From contig MNCI01007695.1 of assembly GCA_015680685.1 (NCBI GenBank), positions 130,813 through 194,812 of the forward strand: 64,000 nucleotides of DNA. Direction: 5' to 3'. Origin of the DNA: Gnetum montanum. Its lineage: Eukaryota > Streptophyta > Gnetopsida > Gnetales > Gnetaceae. The translations under genes were made by a program, and so were the position numbers. Positions 11,932-22,032 of this stretch are shown piece by piece (the first letter of the stretch is position 1; each line of letters starts with the position of its first letter). Below the pieces are notes generated by a model. It was not told the DNA's origin. It searched no databases and worked only from the letters and a program-made list of their open reading frames with translations.

Positions 11932-13292
11932 TCCTTGCACCTCAGCGCAGTGCACCAACATCACCAATGGTTGGTCCAAAGTTGCAGTAGCCTTTCATCC
12001 TGAAAGTCCCACCATGGGCATCCACCTTTGCACCACCTATCTTCGGAGCCATGTGGCCTTGATAGTTAACACCTCTAGCTCCATTTTTCATCAGGGGGTT
12101 GACACCTTCGATGGCTCCTATCTCGCACAACAAGGCTGAATAGCCTCCTTGCCCTGCAAGGCGAGAAGTCCACCGGGTGGACAAGACGTCGAAGGGAAGT
12201 ACCGTTAAGGGTATCCCCAAGCCTATGTCTTCACCCCATGCATCTGCGCCTTTTCCCCCAAAGGCGAAGGTCGACATGACTATGCAGCTTGCATCACCCT
12301 GCTGACAAGGATTTAAACCTAGATCTGAAGTCACCTCTCCTTAGGAGATTTTTCTTCTGGGACGAATCGAAGAGGAGGAAAACGTCAAAAAAGAGGGCGG
12401 CCAAGACCTTCTAGACATCCTCACCTAGGTTAAGCAAGCTCTAAAGTAGAAAAATGCCACATTGACCTTGTACGATCTAATCATGACATCTGTACCCCAT
12501 CGCGAGGCTCTAATCTGCATGTTAATAGTGGTTCCAGTCAACGGGAACATGCCAATGGAAGAGGGAACGATCCATTTTGTCATGCTTTCCTCTATACCCA
12601 TGGAGTCCGTGACACCTCGATTGACTTTCTATGACAACACCATTAAGGAAGATCCCGAAGGAGGTTAGGTGACTACGACGCCCCTCTTCATCACAATTTG
12701 GGTTGGCCAACACCAGATCCGAATGGTACATGTTGATGATGGGGCTGCCACAAACGTCATTCCCTTCCCTATTGTAAAAAAGTTGGGATTGGTCGACCAG
12801 ATCAAACCCACAATGACATCATGTCTAAGGTCCTTAAACAGGGCACATGTCTTGGTGAAGGGCATAGTTCACGTAAACTTCATAGTAGGGGAACAGTTCC
12901 CCATAGATGCAATGTTCATTGTGGTTGAGAAAATGCCCAGGTTTAACCTGATCTTGGGATGATCATGGTTGGCACAACTTAGGGTTATCTCCTTGCCTAT
13001 ACACCAAGACATGCACCTACCATACGCAGGCATGGAGATGGTGATCTGTGGTGATGAAGTAGCAATGCAAGTAATCAGTAACATAGACATGGAGCAGGGC
13101 TCAGAGGTCACAACCTTCGAGAGTGAGGCACCTACTCATGTATGCATTAACCATCCAATGGAAGGATCGGCTCAACAAGCTAACTCCCAAATCGAAAATT
13201 CATGGGTTGAGTTGCCCTTCCAAGCAGAGGATGATGATGTGAATGAGGGCCCTAGCGAAATACCTTGGCCTCATGTTCCGATCAACCCATGA
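11932..13292 (+). pseudogene. Element A protease region, broken
   Basis: After a linker containing TLYDLIMTSVPHREAL (12462-12668), the retropepsin-like domain starts near 12669. The active-site motif reads VHVDDGAATNVIP (about 12727-12765), followed by a hydrophobic region and FNLILG-x-SWLAQLR near 12940-12985, with a TGA inside where D has Arg. The frame then runs through an acidic tail to a stop at 13292. D has the same order at 54462-53800. Aspartic proteases of this class cut the polyprotein. The region after 13292 has no RT but a minisatellite and an antisense gene, so protease and RT are separated by about 6 kb. Confidence 0.8.
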
Positions 13293-13354
13293 TGGGTCAA
13301 GAGGCAGTTACACATAGCGTAGCAACCCTTGTACATTGTTGCTTTCTACTTTGC

Positions 13355-13672
13355 TAACATACCATCCTTTTGGCATATTACGCTATGGCTCGAAATGGCC
13401 TAAAACTAGCATTTTCACTCTTCACTTTGTTAACATGCCATCCTTTTGGCATGCTACACTACGGCCCAAAATGGCCTAAAACTAGCATCATCGCTTTTTT
13501 CTTTATTTACGTACTATCTCTTTTGCCTAAAACTAGCATTTTTTCTTCTCACTTTGCTAATACATAATCCTTCTGGCATGTTACGCAATGGCCCGAAATG
13601 ACCTAAAACTAGCAATGGCCCAAAATGGCCTAAAACTAGCAATGGCCTGAAATGGCCTAAAACTAGCATATG
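13355..13672 (+). repeat. Minisatellite array 1 of element A, motif ATGGCCTAAAACTAGCA
   Basis: Seven or more copies of the TGGCCTAAAACTAGC core, with interspersed ccttttggcat blocks. The last three copies (about 13590-13670) are nearly identical and about 25 bp apart. It lies between protease and the 3' end of the antisense gene. D has the equivalent at 53300-53480. Confidence 0.85.
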
Positions 13673-13759
13673 AAAGCATGAAAACTTTACATGATATACA
13701 AGTTAACGCAAAATCAGTTTCTTTTCGAAAGTGTTTCATTTTATTCAAAACTTTCGCCT

Positions 13760-13890
13760 ATTGGCAATGTTTGCAAAAATTTAAAAATTTTAGTGTTTGC
13801 AAAATTTGCAAGATTTCAATGTTTGCAAAAATTTCAAAATTCAAAATTTCAATGTTTGCAAAATTTCAAAATTGCAAAAATTTCAAAAAG
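13760..13890. repeat. Short repeat of TGTTTGCAAAATTTC type
   Basis: Overlapping repeats of tgtttgcaaaa and atttcaaaa, about 20-30 bp apart. They sit just beyond the stop codon of the antisense gene (13905), so on the minus strand they would be 3'-flanking sequence of that gene. Confidence 0.6.
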
Positions 13891-14130
13891 TAAATCCCAT
13901 GCTGTCATGGGTCATCTCTATTTGCATCGTCCTCGCTACTCATCTTTGCTTCATCTACTTGTGCATCATTCTCCCCTACATTGTCTTCTACCAACGCTAA
14001 TTCTTCGTTCCCTCCCTCCACAAGCCTTGCACCTTCATCTGAACCCTACATCATAGGAATGAAGTAATCAGTAAGGCAACAAACCCAAAATATAACTTAG
14101 CATGAACATCTAAATAGTAAAGCAACTAAC

Positions 14131-14937
14131 TTGAGAGGGGCCTGCATTGGTCTCGAAGGGTATTTGGTCTAGACCAAGCCTGAGGCGATGCCAGATCTCC
14201 TCTATCGTGATGTTCATCCAATGCCTGTTGCTAGGTTCAACATTTGTCGCAGTGGCTCTCTCCCTTTCCACGGTCTCCCATCTTAGAGGTCCCAGGGAAA
14301 GGGAGGTGGTTGCAGTCTCTCCTGTAGGAAGGTCCACTTTCAAGATAGGAGATACCATAACCTTCACATGCTCTTTGAACTTAGCATAGGCCTGAAAAGC
14401 ATCGATGGCATTCACAAATGCTTCATATGTGAATGCCTCCATAGCAGCATCTTTGTACAGTTTTCGATGGGTGTCATTCTCTAGCTTGTACATATGTTTG
14501 TGGTTTCTCTAGGTTCACCCCCATTCAAAAACCTTAGCACTGATATCTTTCATGTCTTGACACTTCTGGGTTAACAACTCCATCTGCATTTGCTGTTTGA
14601 ATATCTCGCGTGTGGATTCAACGTTCTAACCAAAAATAGTCCAAAATCTAGTGTAATCTTCTACAACCTTGCACCTGTCCTCAATATCATGGTTATGATT
14701 TACGAGGAACTCATTCCTCAACCTAAGATCCTCCACATCAACAACCAATTCCACCTCTCTTTGCTCAGCCCTTTGGACCCATTTCCATATGTCCTTGTTG
14801 ATGCGCTTGTACTCCCACAAAGACCATGCCGAGTGCAAGATGCACTTGTAAGCCTCATCAAACATGCGACGAGAAACCTTGATCACGTCAGGTGAGAGTG
14901 TAGGCATGACACCAACTTTCATGGGTCGTGTCGGGTC
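14131..14937 (-). pseudogene. Exon 6 of the antisense gene: long helical C-terminal region
   Basis: Charged, Leu-rich sequence (RRMFDEAYKCILHSAWSLWE, QREVELVVDVEDLRLRNEF, KLYKDAAMEAF, NAIDAFQAYAKF) suggests a coiled coil. D matches it along its length (KASKCALHL, EDLQLWYDF, HDIFLDAIGAMQAYNMF). Two or three stops. The last exon (14045-13905) is short and acidic. Confidence 0.6.
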
Positions 14938-15059
14938 CTATTTAAGTTGAGAGGCTACATTGACATGAAGAGTGTAGCAATCGTGTTAGCATAGAAAAAA
15001 TTAATGGACTCAAAAAATTTTAGCATAACCACATAGGAGCATTTAATACTACTACTTAC

Positions 15060-15597
15060 CCCACGTTAGGGTCTACCTACTGAAGGTGCTTGATCATGTC
15101 ATCAACAAGTCCCTACACAAACGTAAACTTGTCGGGGATCTTAGCCCGTGACTCCGCACGAATCGAAGGAGGTACTACGACATCAGCAATAGCACCTGTT
15201 ACAAGGCTAAGCATATCAACAATGGCCAAAATGGACTACAATGAGGTAGACATATCACTAAACTCACCAGCATCCAGCTACAGTCTTTCTTCTTGTTGAT
15301 GCAAGACGATGGTGGTCGCCTTGGTGGAGGGCCCTACCAAGTCCATACAGGCCCCTTCCTCATGCACTGGTGCCTTTCCTTTCAGGAGACCAGCATCTTT
15401 TTTATTTGAGGTAGGTACCTCTTCATTGATAGGAGGCTCCCTAATGACAAGAGCCCCTACCCTAGAAGTAGAAGCTCCCTTATTTTTGACTAGGGCCCTT
15501 TCCTCTGAGACTGGGGCCTCTGCATCTTCATTCATCACCCTCGTTCGAGGGGTAGACACTTCTTCATCGCCTTCTTCTTCTTCTTCTTCTTCCTCTG
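15060..15597 (-). pseudogene. Exon 5 of the antisense gene: acidic, low-complexity linker
   Basis: It opens with a run of Glu (encoded by a GAA repeat, plus-strand cttcttctt at 15571-15593) followed by Ser/Thr/Ala/Glu-rich sequence. It closes with DKFTFV-x-GLVDDMIKHLQ, matching DKFAFIQGVVDDMINYLK in D (about 51967-52018). The donor is GTAAGT at 15059. The plus-strand open frame at 15309-15623 is only the reverse of this exon. Confidence 0.6.
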
Positions 15598-15728
15598 CTA
15601 CCGAAGAAACATGTTTGCAATAGTTCAAAACAAATTAGCTCAAAGCATATGCTACGCTACGCTACACCGCCTAGCATAGCCTAATGTAGCAAAAAGTAGC
15701 AAAGTAAGCATTACACGAAAACATTTAC

Positions 15729-16784
15729 CAATGGGGGGTTGCATCTTCTGCAACTTAAGCCACAGTCTTTGTCCCTCCTCTTCCTCCACGAGAAGGGTTT
15801 TCCTAGCTAGGGGAGGTCTCTTCCTTTGCAACTTCTTTGGCACAGTCTCAGCTATGAGACGTTCCCCCTACATCATGCTACCGGCTATAGCAGGGGGCAT
15901 CTCTCCTACGCTGTCCTAGCCACGAACACTACGAGCCACTAGATTTTTAGTCGTTACAAACAATGACTTCCCAATCATTTCTAGGGGATCTTGGGCTCGT
16001 GTAGTCTAGAGGATCTGGCAAATCCATGGCTTGGGAATCTGGTTGCAATCTTGCATAGCCTAGGCTCCACCCTCTTAAACTACCAGAAACTCTGTGAAGC
16101 ACTTTAGACAACCTATGTAGAAGGCATAGTATATGTTGGATCGAGACTCTATTTTTTCACAGAATCCCAAAATCTCAACCTGCAAGTCACAGGCTTCAAC
16201 AAGGAGGGCTTGAGTTATAATGGATCCCTTCTTCCATAACCTTCCACATTATCTAGGCCTACTCAAGCCCTAGGACCTTCCCTTGGGTGAGCAGTTGGGG
16301 GAATGCATGGGCACAGAAGACCAGGTAAATCTCCATGGCGGGTCTACCCTTAAGCTTATCCATGGAGAACACTTTTCACTCCTTAACAAGCCGCAACCAC
16401 TCCTCGATATCCTTCTTCATAAGGGTCAACTCCTATTTGTGCCTCAATCCTATGGGGATGTCATTGGTAGGAACATTGAACAGGTTTATAAATAGCTAGT
16501 CATTAATTTCAATGACCACCCACACGCCCTGTACGCACGTGTGAAAATGACCCACCCTCTCATAAAAGGAGTTGACCAGGGAAAGCATCTCGACAGCTGA
16601 AACCTTAGATTCGAGGCCATGAACAGATTGATAAGCCTTGTCTTTTAGACATTCTTGACCAAGGAGTCCAGGATCCTCTGGTCTAATTAGCACTGGCTTG
16701 CTACTACTTTGTTGTATTTCAAGTAGAGGTTTGCTCCCTATGTCTCGGCAGTCACCACAGTCACCTCCTAGGGCTTCTTCACCC
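15729..16784 (-). pseudogene. Exon 4 of the antisense gene: domain like those of plant transposon antisense ORFs
   Basis: The core is AVEMLSLVNSFYERVGHF, then VQGVWVVIEIND, PTNDIPIGLRHK and DIEEWLRLVK, then a block with CAHAFPQLLTQGKVLG. D has the same blocks in plus orientation at 50620-50990 (HNMWVVFEIMDNL, WAHAFPNLLSQGKFIG). The pattern resembles the putative plant transposon protein and plant-mobile-domain type families (Transposase_32-like); this is a moderate-to-low-confidence recall. Near 16600 the frame matching D changes, a one-base indel. Exon end: donor GTAAAT at 15728. Confidence 0.6.
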
Positions 16785-17244
16785 CTACAATAGTTTTCAC
16801 AAAAGACGCTTAGCATAATGACATAGAAAATACATGGATTGCAAAAACACTTGAGCATGCAACATTTACTGTTTGACCCACTAGGTCTATATGGTAACGA
16901 GAACGATAGGAGTTCAACCATCATAGCTTCTTCAACTGTGATCGGCTTGAAGGGTTTTTTCCACTCCTTATCCAACCAACACTTCTCCTTACATTGATTG
17001 TAGGGAACATGAAATGTGCTTGGGTAGGTATGGTATTCTCCCCCGCATTGACCAATCACACCTTCCCATAGGTTCTTAGTAGAAGAAAACTCTTGTAGGG
17101 CTAGCTGTGCTGTAGCTAGCAAACCCGATCGGTCATGAACCCCATCATCATTGATAAAGAACCTGATGACAAACACATACTCTTAGCATATGGCCAATAT
17201 TACTAGTGTTACATAAAATAGTAGGGCAAGGTTGCAAAACTCAC

Positions 17245-17694
17245 CCGCCAGCACAATAGATAGTCCCCTGTGGGTTCTAAAAGCATGTCGCCATGTAACG
17301 TGCGAGGAACAATGTATTATACTTGTCATAGCAGTTGTATTCAGGCATGTCCCAGATCCAAGGTAAAGGCCTTAAACCTATTGAGTATTGGCTAGATCCC
17401 TCTCCCTGCCTTCTCATGATTTCCCCATTGGTAAAAAATTTTAGAATGCTACGACTTGGCCTAGGCAGCATGGCTTCTATTATGCCGGATGCCTCCACCT
17501 CCTCTAGGGAGGACCAAACAATCACACTAAAGTGGTCGAGAAGGAATTGCAAGATGTCCCATGCCCCTCTTCTAAACCAAACCTCTTGCTCTCCCATACG
17601 TATTTAGGGAGGAGGGGCATTGGCCACAGGTCTTCTCACATGGCACAAGACCCCTCTAATGTCCAAAACGATCAGCCTGGACCTTGGCCCTGCC
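17245..17694 (-). pseudogene. Exon 2 of the antisense gene: FCP1/NLI-like HAD phosphatase domain
   Basis: Motif order fits the FCP1-like HAD family: RLIVLDIRGVLCH (family D-x-N/D-G-x-L), FRRGAWD then FSVIVWSS (family RP-FL...WSS), and YNTLFLARYMATCF followed by NP (family NTLL-DDSPYKA...NP). The first Asp of the D-x-D motif is present, but the second is Arg, and the acidic pair before the YxA motif reads Ala-Arg. As it stands it would probably not be an active phosphatase. B (1-478) and the locus at 36 kb share the unusual YMA in place of PYKA or its neighbourhood. Acceptor ATGCAG ends at 17695; donor GTGAGT starts at 17244. Confidence 0.65.
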
Positions 17695-18474
17695 CTGCAT
17701 AATGCAATCAGCAAATGTTAGCATCATACTTAAAGGAAATACATGCATAACATAGTAATGTCTAGTGGTTCATGTACATAGTGTAGCATGACCTTGTGCC
17801 TATACATAGCATAGCAAGGACATGAAAGCCTAACATAACAAGAACATGCGAATAAGCCTAGTGTAGCAACAAAACAATTGACAACACATTCTAATAAAAC
17901 ACGTGTCACGTTGCCACATCACACATGACCTCTCCCTCCCAAGGGTTTTATGCCATGACATGCTAACGTCAAGCAACTTAAACTGCCCCCAGCCCCTGTG
18001 GTTATGACAACCACGGCGGTAGTGGTTTCAGCAGCCTTGCATGCACCCACAATGTAATGTTTATGCATCTGCCATGACCAAGATGGCAATGGTAGCGATG
18101 GAAAGGCTAAATTGATGAAATCACAAAAAAAGATAGCCAAGAATGAACACAAAACAAATAGAACACAAAACAATAGAAAGCGCAAAACAAAGACGTGAAG
18201 GAGACATAATAACTTACTGGGTCAACGAAGTGTTCTTCCGCACTGCAACACATGCTTGTGGCTAATGCTCCAGGGTCTTCTTCATGTCCTCAACCCTTGC
18301 AAGTACCAAATGAGTCTTAGGAGCCATTGTCTTGCTTACAGACTTATACCTTTCACTATAAAACTCGCCTTACTAGTTGATTAACACAATTACTTCATGC
18401 TCCAAAATCGCCTTGTGCTCCGATGTGGGCTATATGCTCTTACGATGAAAATGGTGAAATTGCCAGTGTTTAAC

Positions 18475-18530
18475 CCCTACTTATAGCCATAATGACAAGG
18501 TGGGGAAACTTTCCTCTCTCTCTCTCTGGT
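18475..18530 (-). promoter_or_regulatory. Candidate promoter of the antisense gene in element A
   Basis: On the minus strand ggctataagtagg (TATA-like, plus positions 18477-18487) lies about 150 bases upstream of the ATG at 18327. A GA-repeat (plus-strand ctctctctctctc, about 18512-18527) lies directly upstream of it. This spacing fits a plant core promoter plus a 5' UTR of about 120 bases, but nothing in the sequence proves that it is used. Confidence 0.4.
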
Positions 18531-18659
18531 TAATGCGGAGCACTCCGTACAGCGTAGCATGCTTGCCACGACATCGTAGCACTATTAGCATTAAAGCCTT
18601 GACATGCTTCAAGCCAGCTACTTGCCTTCCCAAAAAAAAAAATAATATAGTTATTTTTA

Positions 18660-19110
18660 ATTAAGGGTTCGAAAAGACCTTAAACCAGCAATCCTAGCAT
18701 AGTTGCATCCCTAACAGTCTGAAAAGACCCTAAACTAGCGGTTTCAACCTGTTACATTTGCAGTCCATAATGACGTTAAACTAACAACACCGCATGCTTA
18801 CATCAGTGGTTTTCGCACTTTCTTCCACATGGGCAATGTCACAATTTCTAGCATTTTATTTTTTTCATGTATGAAATTTGTATTTGCACATTAATGATTT
18901 GGTACTTCTCATACTCAAAGTTTTTCATTTCACATACTATTATTTTGCATGATAAAATTTTGCATGTCGCAATTTGGTAGTTCGAAATGACACTAAACTA
19001 GCAGCTTGGCATTCACATATCGACAGTTTTACAGCTTCACATTTTACGTCAACAATCTTACACCTTTAGTAGTCCTGCACTCTTATGCCTTAATGGTCTG
19101 CCATGACCTT
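18660..19110 (+). repeat. Minisatellite array 2 of element A, degenerate
   Basis: Units such as gaaaagaccttaaacc, gaaaagaccctaaactagc, aatgacgttaaac, gaaatgacactaaactagc and catgaccttaaactggc are spread between the antisense promoter and the RT linker. They match the motif of arrays 1 and 3 and have the same orientation. An AT-rich stretch (18840-18970) interrupts them. Confidence 0.65.
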
Positions 19111-19219
19111 AAACTGGCAAACTTGCAATCTTTACATCATCACACTTCACAAGTTGCATCTCGTCACTACTTTACAAACTTTTGTTACATGCAACCTCTA
19201 CCAATAGAAGCTTCTTAAC

Positions 19220-21613
19220 CAGGCTTTCATCATATGATGGTAGGTCAAGCTAGAGATGGGAATCCATCATGACCTTTCCATGCCTTTAACATTAGCAGGT
19301 CCACAGGGCAAGCTCGCAAGACAGTTGAACCCCAACATGATCGAATGGGGGTCGACCACAACTAGCACTGTAGCAACCTTAGAAGCATCCCCAGATTGGC
19401 CCAAGCATCTGGTCCAAGCCCTAGAATTAGAGGTTGGGGATGTAACCGAGGACCCTCTCGTCAAGACGCCTATGACCACATCAAAGGGGGAGGTGAAAAC
19501 GTTGAAACTTAGCTCCCTCCTAGACATGGAAACACACAAAAATGTAGCCAAAATTCTGCAAGACAACATCGATGTCTTCTCATGGTCATACAGTGACATG
19601 CTAGGTCTAGATCCATGGCTGATTTAGCACAACATCATCCTAGAATCACACATGAAGACAGTCAAACAGAAGGCTCGCAAAATTAAGCCAAAAATTGCAC
19701 TAGCAGTAAGGGATGAAATCACCAAGCTATACCAAGAAAGTTTCATCCACGCAGTTGACTATTCAGAGTGGGTATCCAACATCATTGTTGTTTCGAAGAA
19801 AACGGGAGGAATACAGATCTGTACAGACTTCCGAGACTTGAACAAGGAAACGATCAAAGACAACTTCCCACTCCTAAGCATCGATCAACTCATTGACACC
19901 ACGGATGGTCTTACTCTACTATCTTTCATGGATGGTTTCTTTGGATACAACCAAATCTGCATTAATCCAGAGCACCAGCTATCAACAACCTTCATGACCC
20001 CATGGGGGACCTTCTACTATACCATGATGCCTTTCAGGCTCAAGAATGCTGGAGTGACCTACCATCGGGCCATGACTTACATTTTCAGTGATTACATCCT
20101 AGAAACATTAAACAACTACATGGATGATATAGCAGTCAAGTCCAAAGAGGCGGCTGATCACCCACACGATCTAGGGGTAGTCCTCAAATGCTACCAAATG
20201 CATGACTTACACCTCAATCCTAAGAAGTGCATCTTCGTGGTAAAAAATGGACACATGTTAGGGTTCATAGTATCGAAGGCTGGAATACAGGTGGACCCTG
20301 ACAAAGTCAAGGCCATCGTCAACCTAGCGCCTCCCAAAAACCTTAAGGAGCTACGTAGTTTACAAGGTATAGTGCAATTCATTTGAAGGTTTATAGCAAG
20401 GTTGACCGACAAGTTACACCCCATGCAACATCTTCTGAAGAAAGGGGTTAACTTCAAATGGACAACCCAGTGTCAACAAGTCTTCGATGACCTAAAGAAG
20501 GAACTCTCACACCTCCTGACTGTGCATCCACCACAAAGGGATAAACCCTTCTTTATCTACCTCGCTACCTCCGACGCATATGTCATGGCACTACTATGTC
20601 AGAAACGAGACAACGGTTCTGAGATATCAGTGTATTATCTGAGTCATGCACTAATAGCGCATGAGGAAAAGTACAACGAAGTGGAGAGGAATTTCCTAGC
20701 CTTAGTGTTCGCACTAAAAAAGTGGCAACATTACCTATTCTGTAGTACAACCAACATCATTTGCAAGAGCAATATACTCTAGGCTATCACTAACAACTTA
20801 TACGAAAGTAGCAGGATAGCCCAATGGAAGGCAATAACCATAGAGTTTGATCTATGCTATGTAAGTCAATCATCAACAAAGGATCAAGCCATAGCAACCC
20901 AACTCACGGCCTTGCCAGTTGATGACCAGGCAACCATAGACTCCAAATTCCTAGATGAATATGTTAGCAATGTCAACATCATCCCATTGCATTTTGAATT
21001 CACCTTACATTTCAACAGTGCCTCAACCGCGTGAGGAGGTAGCACCACTTCCATAATCACATTCCCCTCTAGGGAAATGCATCCATCCACTTATCGATTT
21101 GTGTTCCCTTGCATCAACAACATGGCAGAATACGAGGGGCTACTCAAAGGCCTCTTAACTACCCAAGCATTGCACATACAAGACCTGGCAGTTTGGGGAG
21201 ATTCACAACTAGTTGTGAATCAAATCACTGAGGTATACACCTACAAAGCTACGCACCTGCAACCCTACTATGATCTAGCAAAAATCTTTCTTAAGAAGTT
21301 CGCAACCACAGATGTGCAACACGTGCCATGCAACGAGAACATCGTGGTAGACACCTTAGCTACCCTCACATTAAACATTCCATCACATTCCTTGGCAAAC
21401 CTACCAACCTCGATTATAGAATGCATAAAGCCTATCACTCAGGTTGAACACGTGGCTTCTATCAATGCTGTAGATACCCTGGAGTGGTATGCCAACATTA
21501 AAACTTATCTACAGCATGGAGAACCCCCAAGAGGATTGACATCCGCCCAAAGAGACGTAATCCATAAGCGTGCTCGGCAATACGTGCTCATGGGAAATGA
21601 TGACCTGTGCTGA
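19220..21613 (+). pseudogene. pol: Element A pol: linker, reverse transcriptase, gypsy RNase H and second (archaeal-type) RNase H
   Basis: An acceptor-like AACCAG ends at 19222 before the linker. RT runs about 19652-20386 with IIVVSKKTGGIQICTDF, NQICINPEHQ, MMPFRLKNA and YMDD (20117-20128). The gypsy RNase H (about 20402-20782) has ATSDAYVMALL and SHALIAHEEKYNEVE. The second RNase H (about 21077-21400) has NNMAEYEGLLKGL, VWGDSQLVVNQITEVY and ENIVVDTLATL, and is typical of the Tat lineage. Stops: TAG 19625-19627, TGA 20384-20386 (an Arg CGA in relatives), TAG near 20780, TGA near 21033. The frame is otherwise well kept, so it is the best-preserved pol in the window. Confidence 0.93.
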
Positions 21614-21697
21614 GGTTCATACGATGGGATATTGCTAGCATGCGTGGGTAGCGAGCAAGCGTAGAAGGTAGTTAATGAAGTACATGAGGGGCTATGT

Positions 21698-21830
21698 AGC
21701 GAGCACATAGCACCCAGGGCTATGGCTCCCAAGATCAGATGCCTAGGGTACTACTAGGCCCACNAGCGAGCACATAGCACCCAGGGCTATGGCTCCCAAG
21801 ATCAGATGCCTAGGGTACTACTAGGCCCAC
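21698..21830. other. Assembly join: exact 66-bp duplication around one N
   Basis: 21698-21763 is identical to 21765-21830, separated by a single N at 21764. Homologous integrase in B has one copy. This is an unmerged contig overlap, not biology. Confidence 0.93.
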
Positions 21831-21903
21831 ATGGAATGTGACTGCCTATCGAAAGTCAAGACATGTGACATGTGCCAGAGATATGCAAATCTCATACATG
21901 TTT

Positions 21904-22032
21904 TGCCTACAGACCTACACCCAACACAAATCATGTGGCCCTTCCAATGATGGGGACTAGACCTCATNTGCCTACAGACCTACACCCAACACAAATCATG
22001 TGGCCCTTCCAATGATGGGGACTAGACCTCAT
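21904..22032. other. Assembly join: exact 64-bp duplication around one N
   Basis: 21904-21967 is identical to 21969-22032, with N at 21968. B and D have one copy of this part of integrase. Confidence 0.93.

Larger units (their letters stand above)
13905..18327 (-). pseudogene. Antisense spliced gene inside element A, seven exons, HAD/FCP1-like N-terminal region
   Basis: My exon model on the minus strand is 18327-18218, 17694-17245, 17162-16870, 16784-15729, 15597-15060, 14937-14131 and 14045-13905, with GT-AG introns; internal introns 2-6 are 82-131 bp. It starts MAPKTHLVLARVEDMKK and ends with an acidic tail (NRDDP, stop TGA at 13907-13905). Reading frame is kept across junctions 1/2 and 2/3, and exon 4 aligns with D only in the spliced frame. 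Length is about 1130 codons. It now has roughly a dozen stops, many TAG where CAG or TGG is expected, and at least one frameshift (about 16600). The retrotransposon lies on the other strand. Antisense extra ORFs are known from Tat elements, usually after integrase; I infer that this is a related but differently placed gene. Its function is unknown. Confidence 0.72.

Noticed and set aside
15309-15623. Plus-strand open frame rich in Ser/Ala
   Set aside because: It is the reverse of the acidic exon of the antisense gene; low complexity keeps both strands open.
16496-17176. A single 226-codon minus-strand gene
   Set aside because: It reads through an 85-bp intron (16869-16785). After splicing, early exon 4 aligns to D in another frame, so the unspliced open frame is partly accidental.
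17919-18185. Minus-strand hydrophobic 88-codon frame as an extra exon
   Set aside because: It has acceptor- and donor-like ends, but exon 1 joins exon 2 in frame without it, and D lacks the region for comparison.
21698-22032. Biological tandem duplications in integrase
   Set aside because: They are exact and centred on single Ns, and absent from B and D: assembly overlaps.
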